Below, piece by piece: positions 1-6,929 of a DNA stretch of 39,754 nt. Made by a program: the position numbers and the translations under genes. How positions within the stretch are numbered: the first letter of the stretch is position 1; each line of letters starts with the position of its first letter. Source of the stretch: an uncultured bacterium (GTDB lineage Bacteria > Desulfobacterota > Desulfobaccia > Desulfobaccales > 0-14-0-80-60-11); NCBI GenBank assembly GCA_937943575.1, contig CALEAV010000057.1, positions 1-39,754 of the forward strand, written 5' to 3'. The notes under the pieces are model-generated. The model was not told where the DNA came from. It did not search any database and worked only from the letters and a program-made list of their open reading frames with translations.

Positions 1-29
1 GATGATTTTAATCAGTTAGATGCTAATAT

Positions 30-54
30 ATAGCACCCCCAAAGGGGGTGCTAT
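30..54. repeat. Perfect 11-bp hairpin
   Basis: Arms ATAGCACCCCC (30-40) and GGGGGTGCTAT (44-54) are perfectly complementary around an AAA loop. No T tract follows on either strand, only A/T-rich sequence, so it could be a weak two-way terminator or a protein-binding palindrome. Confidence 0.6.
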
Positions 55-435
55 CCCTAATATTAAAAAGCATGCTATAAACATCATCCCAAGTTATATA
101 TATATTACTCACCAAGCCAGGATTCCATCTTTCTAAGCACCCACACCCCACCCCCTCGCCGCCCGGTGCTATCTGACCTGCGAACGCACGCCAGGCACCG
201 CCGGGCGCCGGGTGCCTCCATCCCGTCACCCCAAGCCAGATTTGCCCTCTCGCCTCACCAGACGCCTTACAATGCCTCTCTGCAGGCAAACGAATAAACC
301 CAAGGGTAGACAAAATCGTTCGTCTACGAGGCTCTCACGAGGTCTGAGTGGCATTCTGGAGGATGGGCTATGCTGCCACCTCCACCCATACCGGCTGGGG
401 GCCAACCCCAGACGGGAGGGACAGGCGTCGGCTGA

Positions 436-575
436 AATCGCCCGTCTGAGACGGAAAGCTCCCCCTCAATGACATATTTTCGAGGGGGAAAGCAAAACTA
501 AGGGTACCCTACAGGGGGTGGAGACATGATGCGAAAATATGCTTTTGAGGGGGAGGTTTCTCGGTCAGAGCACGG
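436..575. repeat. Large hairpin repeat, copy 1
   Basis: The inner arms at 458-482 and 532-556 are complementary over about 25 bases with few mismatches (CTCCCCCTCAA...CATATTTTCG against CGAAAATATG...TTGAGGGGGAG). Weaker pairing extends out to about 444 and 573. The centre holds a 10-bp palindrome AGGGTACCCT (501-510) inside the conserved stretch AAGGGTACCCTACAGGGGG. The outer ends (GAAATCGCCCGTCTGA at 435-449; GGTCAGAGCACG at 563-574) recur in copy 2 at 766-909. The inner arm sequences do not recur, although copy 2 also forms a long stem. This suggests a folded RNA or folded single-stranded DNA recognised by its ends, loop and shape. Confidence 0.7.
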
Positions 576-620
576 ATGACCAAATCCACCCCATGGGCAG
601 GGCAATTCCACCGCAGAGGG

Positions 621-649
621 TTGACAAACGAAAATTTTGGGAGTATATT
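621..649 (+). promoter_or_regulatory. Strong sigma-70 promoter of a small RNA unit
   Basis: A perfect -35 TTGACA (621-626), a 17-base spacer and a -10 TATATT (644-649) make a near-consensus sigma-70 promoter. Initiation is expected near 656. A terminator follows at 683-711, so the product should be a very short RNA. Confidence 0.65.
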
Positions 650-655
650 CATAAT

Positions 656-711
656 GCACCTCCATCGATCACCTATCTCAGCGCCCCGGTGGCAGCCGGG
701 GCTTCTTTTTT
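656..711 (+). ncRNA. Candidate small RNA of about 55 nt
   Basis: The unit is bounded by a near-consensus promoter (621-649) and an intrinsic terminator (683-711). The transcript would carry only about 27 unpaired bases ahead of the terminator hairpin. The one ATG inside (654-656) opens a frame that runs through the terminator, so a protein is unlikely. It sits between the two large hairpin repeats in a block without genes, which would fit an element-borne regulator or antisense RNA. I know no RNA family that it matches; the start is inferred from promoter spacing only. Confidence 0.45.
683..711 (+). terminator. Intrinsic terminator
   Basis: A 7-bp perfect stem GCCCCGG (683-689) / CCGGGGC (696-702) with a 6-base loop is followed directly by a T-rich tract (703-711). 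This is the classical form on the plus strand. Confidence 0.75.
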
Positions 712-765
712 CCATGTCCGGTCAAGATTCCAGGCATGCCCCAGATGGCAGGTACAGGGTATGTG

Positions 766-909
766 AAAATCGCCCGTCTGACCCCGAAAACCCCCTACTC
801 ACAGGCCCGATTTCGAAGAAAAAAATCGGACGAAGGGTACCCTACAGGGGGGATGACATTACATCAAAAATCCGTGCGTGAGTAGGGGGGTTTTGAGGTC
901 AGAACACGT
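766..909. repeat. Large hairpin repeat, copy 2
   Basis: Left arm 771-813 and right arm 868-908 pair over most of their length; for example AAAACCCCCTACTCAC pairs with GTGAGTAGGGGGGTTTT. The centre again carries AGGGTACCCT (834-843) followed by ACAGGGGGG. The outer ends GAAAATCGCCCGTCTGA and GAGGTCAGAACACG match copy 1 (436-575) closely. The inner stem sequence is unrelated to copy 1, so each copy has kept its pairing while changing its sequence. Confidence 0.7.
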
Positions 910-1072
910 TTCGCAATTAGAGAGTATGTTTTTTGGGGGGTATTCTGGCAGGATGGGTCATGTGTATGTGATGGCCGAGAGTAAAGGTGGGGGGAGTGGA
1001 ACGGGACTCCCGGCAACCGGAAGGCACCCCCCTCCCCCCACCCCAGGGAAATCAACCAGTTAGCTCCAATTT

Positions 1073-1096
1073 TAGGTGTCCATATAGGTGTCCATG
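1073..1096. repeat. Two tandem 12-bp repeats TAGGTGTCCAT(A/G)
   Basis: TAGGTGTCCATA (1073-1084) is followed immediately by TAGGTGTCCATG (1085-1096). Short direct repeats some 120-140 bp from a tRNA junction are what arm-type binding sites of tyrosine integrases look like. This function is inferred from position and form. Confidence 0.55.
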
Positions 1097-1118
1097 CGTC
1101 CGATAAATAGCCATAAAT

Positions 1119-1127
1119 TGGTATAAT
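1119..1127 (+). promoter_or_regulatory. Extended -10 promoter box
   Basis: TGGTATAAT is a perfect extended -10 element (TG-N-TATAAT). There is no clear -35 box and no gene downstream on this strand. It lies inside the 1059-1153 inverted repeat, so it may be a remnant or drive a short transcript towards the junction. Confidence 0.3.
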
Positions 1128-1213
1128 CTGATATGAAACCCTTTGGAGCTAACCTATTAGAAAATATAACTAAATATATCTTGGCATATATCCTGCTAAG
1201 TGCCCGAAATAGC

Positions 1214-1255
1214 ATTAGGAATCCGTTGCTCTGTCCATTTCTGAGCTACGGGGGC
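1214..1255 (-). pseudogene. 5' half of tRNA-Arg(CCU), cut in the anticodon loop
   Basis: Read on the minus strand from 1255, this is an acceptor strand GCCCCCG, TA at positions 8-9, and D stem GCTC/GAGC around a loop holding GG. Then come anticodon-stem strand ACGGA and loop TTCCTAA with anticodon CCT (1219-1217). The match ends after TTCCTAAT; the next bases do not complete the anticodon stem. No T arm and no CGGGGGC acceptor partner occur in the remaining 1.2 kb. The sequence to the right is chromosomal and the block to the left looks foreign. I therefore read this as an integration junction in the anticodon loop, with the 3' half displaced to the other end. A very long intron is the alternative. 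Confidence 0.7.
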
Positions 1256-1518
1256 AGCGAGGCATTTGGCGGAGGGGTGGGGTCCGGCACGGGGTGAGGT
1301 CTGGTCCCCCGCCCTTCTCTTCCTGCTTCCTTTACTCCGGGGGCCGGGGCGGGATTCCCGGCTTCCGGTTGGGCCCCTCCCTTCTCCCTGAGGCGTCAAG
1401 GAAATTATTCCCCATTGTTCGGCATGGCTGACATTATATGGGGAAGTGGGGAAGGCCGCAACTCCCGGGCCCACTCTCCGGTGGTTGTCTCGACGCCCCA
1501 GCGGGTTGCGGCCCCTTC

Positions 1519-2829
1519 TCAGGCCGGGTGGATGTGCTCCCCGGAAATCCCCCGGAAGGCGTTGCGGGTGTCCACAATCAGGCGGGCATGCCGGGCAATC
1601 CAGGGGTAGTCATAGGCGCTGTGATCGGTGACCAGGACCACGCAGTCATAGCTCGCCAGGGTGTCGGCGGTGAGGGGAACGGAGGCCAGATCCAGGTGGG
1701 GATAGTGGCGCATGCCCCGGCAGTGGGGGATGTGGGGGTCGTGGTAGTCCACCCAGGCCCCCCGCTGCAGGAGGAGGTCCAGGATCTTCACCCCCGGGGA
1801 TTCCCGGTTGTCGTCAATGTCCTTTTTGTAGGCAATCCCCAGGACCAGGATGCGGGCGCCCCTGAGGGCCCGGCCGGCGTTGTTGAGCACCTCCACGATG
1901 CGCTCCACCACGAAATAGGGCATGGAGGTGTTGACCTCGCCGGCCAGCTCGATGAAGCGGGTGGGGCAGTCATACTCCCTGGCCTTCCAGGTGAGGTAGA
2001 AGGGGTCGATGGGGATGCAATGCCCCCCCAGCCCCGGGCCGGGATAGAAGGCCTGGAACCCGAAGGGCTTGGTCCTGGCGGCTTCGATGACCTCAAAGAT
2101 GTCGATCCCCAGGCGCAGGCAGAGGACCTTGAGCTCGTTTACCAGGGCGATGTTCACCGCCCGGTAGATGTTCTCCAGGAGTTTGCTCATCTCCGCCGCC
2201 TTGGGGGAGGAGACGGGCACCACCCGCTCCACGATGCTCTCATACAGGGCCACCCCGTGTTCCAGGCAGGCGGGGGTGACGCCGCCCACCACCTTGGGGA
2301 TGTTCCTGACCCCGAAGGTGGGGTTGCCGGGGTCCTCCCGCTCCGGCGAGAAGATCAGGAAGAAGTCCCGGCCCACCGTGCCCCGGGCGGAGAGCAAAGG
2401 CAGCAGCACCTCCTCGGTGGTGCCGGGCCAGGTGGTGGACTCCAGGGAGACGAGCTGCCCCGGCCGCAACACCCGGGCGATGGCCTGGGTGGTGGCCTCC
2501 ACATAGCGCAGGTCCGGCTCCCGGTGCGGGGTGAGGGGGGTGGGCACGCAGATAAGGAGGGCGTCGGGCTCGTCAAGGCGGCTCAAATCATTGGTGGCGG
2601 CAAAGCGGGGGGTGGGGCCGGTGAGCCAGTCGGTGAGCCGATGGGCGGCAATGTGCCTGATGTAGGATTCCCCCCGGTTGAGCTTCTCCACCTTGGCGGG
2701 GTCGGTGTCAAAGCCGAGGACGCGAAACCCTTCCTCCAGAAAGCGCAGCACCAGGGGCAGGCCCACATAGCCCAGGCCGATGACCCCCACCAGGGCCTGG
2801 CGCTGGCGGAGTTTGTCCAGCAGAGTCAT
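1519..2829 (-). CDS. UDP-N-acetylglucosamine 6-dehydrogenase-type nucleotide-sugar dehydrogenase
   Basis: A cytosolic enzyme expected to oxidise C6 of a UDP-N-acetylhexosamine to the uronate with two NAD+, feeding O-antigen or capsule synthesis. The 436-residue protein opens with the NAD-binding motif [12 protein letters not shown]. It has the SPER motif of this group ([10 protein letters not shown]) and the catalytic cysteine in GGHCIPIDP (Cys271), followed by the C-terminal UDP-binding domain ([12 protein letters not shown]). The pattern is that of the WbpA/TviB branch rather than of Ugd, which is present separately at 5460. The start at 2829 is set by AAGGAG 8 bases upstream; an upstream in-frame extension is not supported. 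It is transcribed divergently from lptD. The exact sugar substrate cannot be fixed from sequence. Confidence 0.88.
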   Translation of the reverse strand: MTLLDKLRQRQALVGVIGLGYVGLPLVLRFLEEGFRVLGFDTDPAKVEKLNRGESYIRHIAAHRLTDWLTGPTPRFAATNDLSRLDEPDALLICVPTPLTPHREPDLRYVEATTQAIARVLRPGQLVSLESTTWPGTTEEVLLPLLSARGTVGRDFFLIFSPEREDPGNPTFGVRNIPKVVGGVTPACLEHGVALYESIVERVVPVSSPKAAEMSKLLENIYRAVNIALVNELKVLCLRLGIDIFEVIEAARTKPFGFQAFYPGPGLGGHCIPIDPFYLTWKAREYDCPTRFIELAGEVNTSMPYFVVERIVEVLNNAGRALRGARILVLGIAYKKDIDDNRESPGVKILDLLLQRGAWVDYHDPHIPHCRGMRHYPHLDLASVPLTADTLASYDCVVLVTDHSAYDYPWIARHARLIVDTRNAFRGISGEHIHPA

Positions 2830-3087
2830 GCGCCGCTCCTTCAGATGAAATTTCCGGGAAAGGAGCCCGGAACCGAGGGCCCTCTCCTCGTTTCCGGCCT
2901 GTCCTCCCCCATCATTGACTGCGCTGCTGGCCGGCCCCAGGTCGGGGCTTCCCAGTTTGGGGAGGCCACGGCCCCGAAGGCAGAGACTACCACAAAGGGG
3001 CGGGGATTGCAAGGGGCCCGAAACCGGGAAAAAATGACCCCCTTTGGCCTTCCAGCCGGTCTCCGCCTCCGGCCAGGGGGAGACACC

Positions 3088-3116
3088 TTGAAGAGGGCCC
3101 GGGGTCATGCTACGAT
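3088..3116 (+). promoter_or_regulatory. Sigma-70 promoter of lptD
   Basis: TTGAAG (3088-3093), a 17-base spacer and TACGAT (3111-3116) precede the lptD ATG by about 35 bases, giving a short leader. The rest of the 320-bp divergent gap (2830-3087) shows no other clear signal; a minus-strand promoter for the dehydrogenase was not found. Confidence 0.5.
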
Positions 3117-3149
3117 ACACAAGTTTGCGGCGGAAACGGGTGAAGAAGG

Positions 3150-5390
3150 ATGCGGATCCGGCGAAGCACCTTAACCCTGGCCCTGCTGGTGATGGCGGCG
3201 CTTGTGGCTGTGCCGGCGGCCGCCCAGGAGCTGGAGCTCTTCGGCGGCCAGCGCTTCCAGGGCCTGCCGTGGCGCCTCCGGGCCGAAAAGGTGAGCTACG
3301 ACGCCGCCCGGCGGCTCTATGTGGCGGAGGGCCGGGTGGAGCTCTCCCAGGGGGACCGGCGCCTCACCGCCCAGCGCCTGGAGCTGGAGGAGCAGACCAA
3401 GGTGGCCCGCCTCTTCGGGGAGGTGGTGCTGGTGTCGGGGGAGGATGTCCTGAGCGGCAAAGAGGGCGTGGTCAATCTGGCCACCCAGGCCGGGGAGCTG
3501 AAAGAGGCCCGCCTCTTCCTCAAGCGCAATCATTTCCACCTGGCCGCCGGCGTCATCCGCAAGACCGGCGAGAAGACCTACTATGCCGAGGAGGCCCGGG
3601 TCACCACCTGTGACGCCGACCGGCCGGCCTGGAGCTTCGAGGTCCGGCGGGTGACGGTGCAGCTGGAGGGCTACGCCGCCACCCGGGGCAACGTCCTGCG
3701 CCTGGCCGGGGTGCCGGTGTTGTATTCCCCCGTGGCGGTCTTACCGGTCCTGACGGAGCGCCAGTCCGGCCTGCTGCAGCCCTTCCTCGGCCGCCAGAGG
3801 CGGGCCGGCTGGGTGGTGGAGGTGCCCTTCTACTGGGCCATGAGCCAGAACGCCGATGCCACCTTCTACCAGAACTACCTCTCGGAGCGGGGCTACCAGC
3901 AGGGGCTGGAGGTGCGCTGGCGGGGGTATGGGGGGGCCGCCCTGACCCTCCAGGGGGCTTATCTCAGCGACGGCAGGGAGGGGGTGAAGACCCCCCACCG
4001 CTACTGGCTGGCGGGCATGGCCACCTACCCCCTGAGTGAGCGCCTGGAAGCCCGCCTCACCCTGGACCGGGTCAGTGACTTCAATTACCTCAGGGATTTC
4101 AACTACGGCCACCTGGGGCTGTCCGGCTTTTCCCGGGACCTGGGGGCGGACTTCGGCCGCAACCTGGAGGGACAGGAGGTGCAGAACCGGGTCTCCACCG
4201 GGCTTTTGGCCGGCAGCCTGCCCTGGGGCAGCCTCAGCGCCTATGCCCGCTACTACCAGATCCTGGATCAGAATCTGCCCCGGCCGTATCACCGCCTGCC
4301 CGGGCTGGCCCTGGACACCATCCGTTTCCCCGTGGGGCCTTGGCCCCTGTTTTTGGGGCTGCAGGGGTCATACACCCACTTCTATCAGGAGCGCACCCAG
4401 ACGGGCCAGAAGCTGGAGCTCAGGCCCACCCTGTGGTGGCAGGCCCAGCCGCTTCCCGGCGTCTTCTGGAACTCCCAGGTGGGCCTGAGGGAGACCTTCT
4501 TCCGCCTGGACCGGCACGCCCCCGACGGGGTCACCGGCGAGCACCTCTTGCGCACCCTGTATGACGTCAAGCTCTCCCTGGCCGGGCTGGTCTACCGGGA
4601 CTACGGCCGAAGTGAGACGGGCGCCTCCTATTACCGGCATTTCCTCCGGCCGGAGCTCACCTACTGGAACATGCCCCGCTATCAGGCCCGGCGCTACCCG
4701 GACTTCGACCCCTTTGACCAGGGCTGGGTGGTGAACGTCACCCGCAACCTGCCGGTGCGGGAGGGGGACGCCCCCCTGGGCGGGGTCAACGCCCTCACCT
4801 ACGGCTTCTCCAGCACTCTTTTGCGCCGCCACCAAAACCCCCAGGGCCAGGTGCGGGTGGAGGACATCCTCTGGTTCCGCCTGACCCACGGTGTCTTTTT
4901 CACCTCCAGCAGCATGGGGATGGACGGCACCGACTTCAAACACCACCGCTTTGCGGATTTCCTGGCCGAGTCCGAAGTCTATCCCCTGCGGCACCTGGCT
5001 CTGGGCTTCACCGTGGGGTTCTCCCCCTATTCCGAGGGCTTCAACCGGGCCAACGTCAAGCTGGTGTTCTTCGATCAGAACCGTCAGAATTATCTCAATG
5101 TGGGCTATCTCTATCTCAAGGAGTTTGCCAATCAGATCAACGTGGCCACGCACCTCAGCCTCCTGCCCTCGGTCCAGGTCTCCCTCAAGGCCAGCCACAC
5201 CTTCCTCACCGGGAAAAAACTGGAGAAGTCTTACGGTGTGGTGCTGCGGCGCCAGTGCTGGGGGCTGGCCTTCTCCTACGCCACCCTGCCCGGCGACCAG
5301 CGCGTCGGGTTTTCGATTATTCTTCCGGGACTGTTGGAGAAATTTCAAAAAGCGCCGATACAGGTTCCCGAGGAGCTCAAACCTCATTAA
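3150..5390 (+). CDS. lptD: LPS assembly outer-membrane protein LptD
   Basis: LptD is the outer-membrane barrel that inserts lipopolysaccharide into the outer leaflet, working with the lipoprotein LptE and receiving LPS over the LptC-LptA bridge. The 746 residues comprise a signal peptide (about 1-25, ending AAA-QE), an LptA/OstA-like N-terminal domain to about residue 185, then the barrel with alternating aromatic strands to the C-terminus. The mature protein has just two cysteines, Cys154 (TTCDADR) and Cys703 (RRQCWG). They correspond to one conserved inter-domain disulfide, whereas E. coli uses four cysteines in two pairs. The ATG at 3150 has GAAGAAGG directly upstream, with tight spacing. 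Followed after 69 bp by ugd, probably as one transcript. Confidence 0.93.
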   Translation: MRIRRSTLTLALLVMAALVAVPAAAQELELFGGQRFQGLPWRLRAEKVSYDAARRLYVAEGRVELSQGDRRLTAQRLELEEQTKVARLFGEVVLVSGEDVLSGKEGVVNLATQAGELKEARLFLKRNHFHLAAGVIRKTGEKTYYAEEARVTTCDADRPAWSFEVRRVTVQLEGYAATRGNVLRLAGVPVLYSPVAVLPVLTERQSGLLQPFLGRQRRAGWVVEVPFYWAMSQNADATFYQNYLSERGYQQGLEVRWRGYGGAALTLQGAYLSDGREGVKTPHRYWLAGMATYPLSERLEARLTLDRVSDFNYLRDFNYGHLGLSGFSRDLGADFGRNLEGQEVQNRVSTGLLAGSLPWGSLSAYARYYQILDQNLPRPYHRLPGLALDTIRFPVGPWPLFLGLQGSYTHFYQERTQTGQKLELRPTLWWQAQPLPGVFWNSQVGLRETFFRLDRHAPDGVTGEHLLRTLYDVKLSLAGLVYRDYGRSETGASYYRHFLRPELTYWNMPRYQARRYPDFDPFDQGWVVNVTRNLPVREGDAPLGGVNALTYGFSSTLLRRHQNPQGQVRVEDILWFRLTHGVFFTSSSMGMDGTDFKHHRFADFLAESEVYPLRHLALGFTVGFSPYSEGFNRANVKLVFFDQNRQNYLNVGYLYLKEFANQINVATHLSLLPSVQVSLKASHTFLTGKKLEKSYGVVLRRQCWGLAFSYATLPGDQRVGFSIILPGLLEKFQKAPIQVPEELKPH

Positions 5391-5459
5391 CCATGTCTGG
5401 CGGCCGGGGGTCCAAAGGGCTGGCAGGCAGGTACTTCTCTAGGGAGGGACGATCCGTTT

Positions 5460-6791
5460 ATGAAACTGGCCATCATCGGCACCGGCTATGTGGGCTTGGT
5501 CACCGGCACCTGCTTTGCGGAAATGGGCAACGAGGTCATCTGCGTGGATGCCGACGCCGCCAAGATCCAGGCCCTGGAGGCGGGGCGCATGCCCATCTAC
5601 GAGCCGGGGCTGGAGGATTACGTCAAGCGCAACGTGGCCGAAGGGCGCCTCTTTTTCACCACCGACCTGGCCCAGGCGGTGCAAAGGAGCCTCATCATCT
5701 TCATCGCCGTGGGCACCCCCCAGGACACCGACGGCTCCGCCGACCTCTCCGCGGTGGTGGCCGTGGCCCACGAAATCGGCAGGGCCATGAACGGCTACAA
5801 GGTGGTGGTGGAGAAATCCACCGTGCCGGTGGGCACTGCCAACCTGGTGCGGGAGGCCATCCGGGAGGAGCTCCGGGCCCGGGGGGTGGACTATGAGTTC
5901 GACGTGGTCTCCAACCCGGAATTCCTCAAGGAAGGCACCGCCATTGAAGACTTCATGAAGCCGGACCGCATCGTGGTGGGGGCCGACGACGTCCGGGTGG
6001 CGGAGCTCATGAAGGAGCTCTATGCGCCCTTCGTGCGCACCAACCACCCCATCATCGTCATGAACGTGGTCTCCGCCGAGCTCACCAAGTATGCCGCCAA
6101 CGCCTTTCTGGCCTGCAAAATCTCCTTTATCAACGAGATCGCCAACATCTGTGCCCTCACCGGGGCGGACATCGCCATGGTGCGGGCCGGCATCGGCTCC
6201 GACCCCCGCATCGGCAACCTCTTCCTCTTCCCCGGCTTGGGCTATGGCGGCTCCTGCTTCCCCAAGGACATGCAGGCCCTCATCCACACCGCCCGCTCCC
6301 GGGGCTACACCCCCCGGCTCCTGGAGGCGGCGGAGGCCATCAACCGGGACCAGCGCCGCCTCTTTGTGGAGCGGGTGCTGAGCCATTTCCACAACGATGT
6401 GAGCGGCCGCACCCTGGCGGTCTGGGGCCTGTCCTTCAAGCCCGGCACCGACGACATGCGGGAGGCCCCCAGCCTGACGGTGATCTCCGAGCTGGGGAAG
6501 CGGGGGGCCCGCTTCCAGGTCTACGACCCCAAGGCCATGGAGGAGGCCCGGCACCTGCTGGGCGGCAATCCCCAGGTCACCTTTGCCGCCTCCAGCTACG
6601 AGGCCCTGGAGGGTGCCGACGCCCTCCTCATCCACACCGAGTGGCCCCTGTTCCGGGAGCCGGACTTCGAGCGCATGCAGGCCCTCATGAAGACCCCGGT
6701 CATCTTCGACGGCCGCAACCTCTACAAGCCGGAGAAGCTGGCCCGGCTGGGCTTCCAGTATTTTTACGTCGGCCAGCCCCTGGGGAAATGA
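5460..6791 (+). CDS. ugd: UDP-glucose 6-dehydrogenase
   Basis: Oxidises UDP-glucose to UDP-glucuronate with two NAD+, supplying uronic acid and pentose precursors for surface polysaccharide. The 443-residue protein has the N-terminal Rossmann motif (IIGTGYVGLVTG), the hallmark EFLKEGTAIEDF segment and the active-site cysteine in YGGSCFPKD (Cys266). It ends with the UDP-binding domain (FKPGTDDMREAPS). Length and motifs match the bacterial TuaD/Ugd family. AGGGAGG lies about 12 bases before the ATG. It stands between lptD and hldE, all on the plus strand, so the three likely serve the envelope together. Differs clearly from the dehydrogenase at 1519-2829, which has the GGHC motif. Confidence 0.93.
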   Translation: MKLAIIGTGYVGLVTGTCFAEMGNEVICVDADAAKIQALEAGRMPIYEPGLEDYVKRNVAEGRLFFTTDLAQAVQRSLIIFIAVGTPQDTDGSADLSAVVAVAHEIGRAMNGYKVVVEKSTVPVGTANLVREAIREELRARGVDYEFDVVSNPEFLKEGTAIEDFMKPDRIVVGADDVRVAELMKELYAPFVRTNHPIIVMNVVSAELTKYAANAFLACKISFINEIANICALTGADIAMVRAGIGSDPRIGNLFLFPGLGYGGSCFPKDMQALIHTARSRGYTPRLLEAAEAINRDQRRLFVERVLSHFHNDVSGRTLAVWGLSFKPGTDDMREAPSLTVISELGKRGARFQVYDPKAMEEARHLLGGNPQVTFAASSYEALEGADALLIHTEWPLFREPDFERMQALMKTPVIFDGRNLYKPEKLARLGFQYFYVGQPLGK

Positions 6792-6929
6792 CCCTCCGAT
6801 GAGGGGCGGGAAGGGAGGAGGCGGGAAGCCCACCCCCTAGTCTCTCCCGCCCCAGGGCAGGCGTCACTTTCTTTGCTTGGGAGGAGAGGGTCCTGCAGCC
6901 GCCCCCTGGGCAGGGCGACCTCCAACACC

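Larger units (their letters stand above)
1059..1153. repeat. 11-bp inverted repeat beside the island junction
   Basis: GTTAGCTCCAA (1059-1069) and TTGGAGCTAAC (1143-1153) are perfect inverted copies separated by 73 bases. The interval holds two direct repeats (1073-1096) and an extended -10 box (1119-1127). Element termini, integrase or excisionase sites, or a stem are possible. Confidence 0.6.
1..1213. other. Protein-free block, probable end of an integrated element
   Basis: No reading frame here has a convincing ribosome site, family motif or the strong G/C third-position bias of the genes to the right. A+T-rich stretches (about 1-130 and 1060-1215) alternate with G/C-rich hairpins. Besides the elements listed separately, 160-207 forms a bulged hairpin, and 306-311/322-327 form a 6-bp hairpin (GTAGAC/GTCTAC). 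The segment 345-373 resembles 935-964 (both read roughly GG-ATTCTGG-AGGATGGG), which hints that a longer unit was duplicated. The block ends at a broken tRNA gene, so I read it as part of a mobile or integrated element whose genes lie left of the window. That is inference from the junction and composition. Confidence 0.55.

Noticed and set aside
23-313. A 96-residue minus-strand frame in the left block
   Set aside because: No ribosome site or known motif, and it runs through both A/T-rich and hairpin sequence with a marked change of composition. Not enough to call a gene.
509-881. Short frames overlapping the two large hairpins
   Set aside because: They cross the palindromes and the small-RNA terminator; the sequence constraint seen is on base pairing, not on codons.
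436-909. Classical integron attC sites
   Set aside because: The arms behave like attC arms, but the GTTRRRY / RYYYAAC core is absent at the ends and no integron integrase is in the window.
436-909. CRISPR array
   Set aside because: Only two units, about 330 bp apart, without regular repeat-spacer layout and with no cas genes.
1-1255. A group I intron in tRNA-Arg(CCU), known from other bacteria at the anticodon loop
   Set aside because: No internal guide pairing to the GGATTCCT exon end, no recognisable P7 core and no 3' tRNA half were found in the available 1.2 kb. An intron reaching beyond the window cannot be excluded.
1438-3174. A 578-codon open frame on the plus strand, opposite the nucleotide-sugar dehydrogenase
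   Set aside because: It is Gly/Pro/Val-rich with no family motif, and arises from high G+C on the strand opposite a gene with clear NAD-binding and catalytic motifs.
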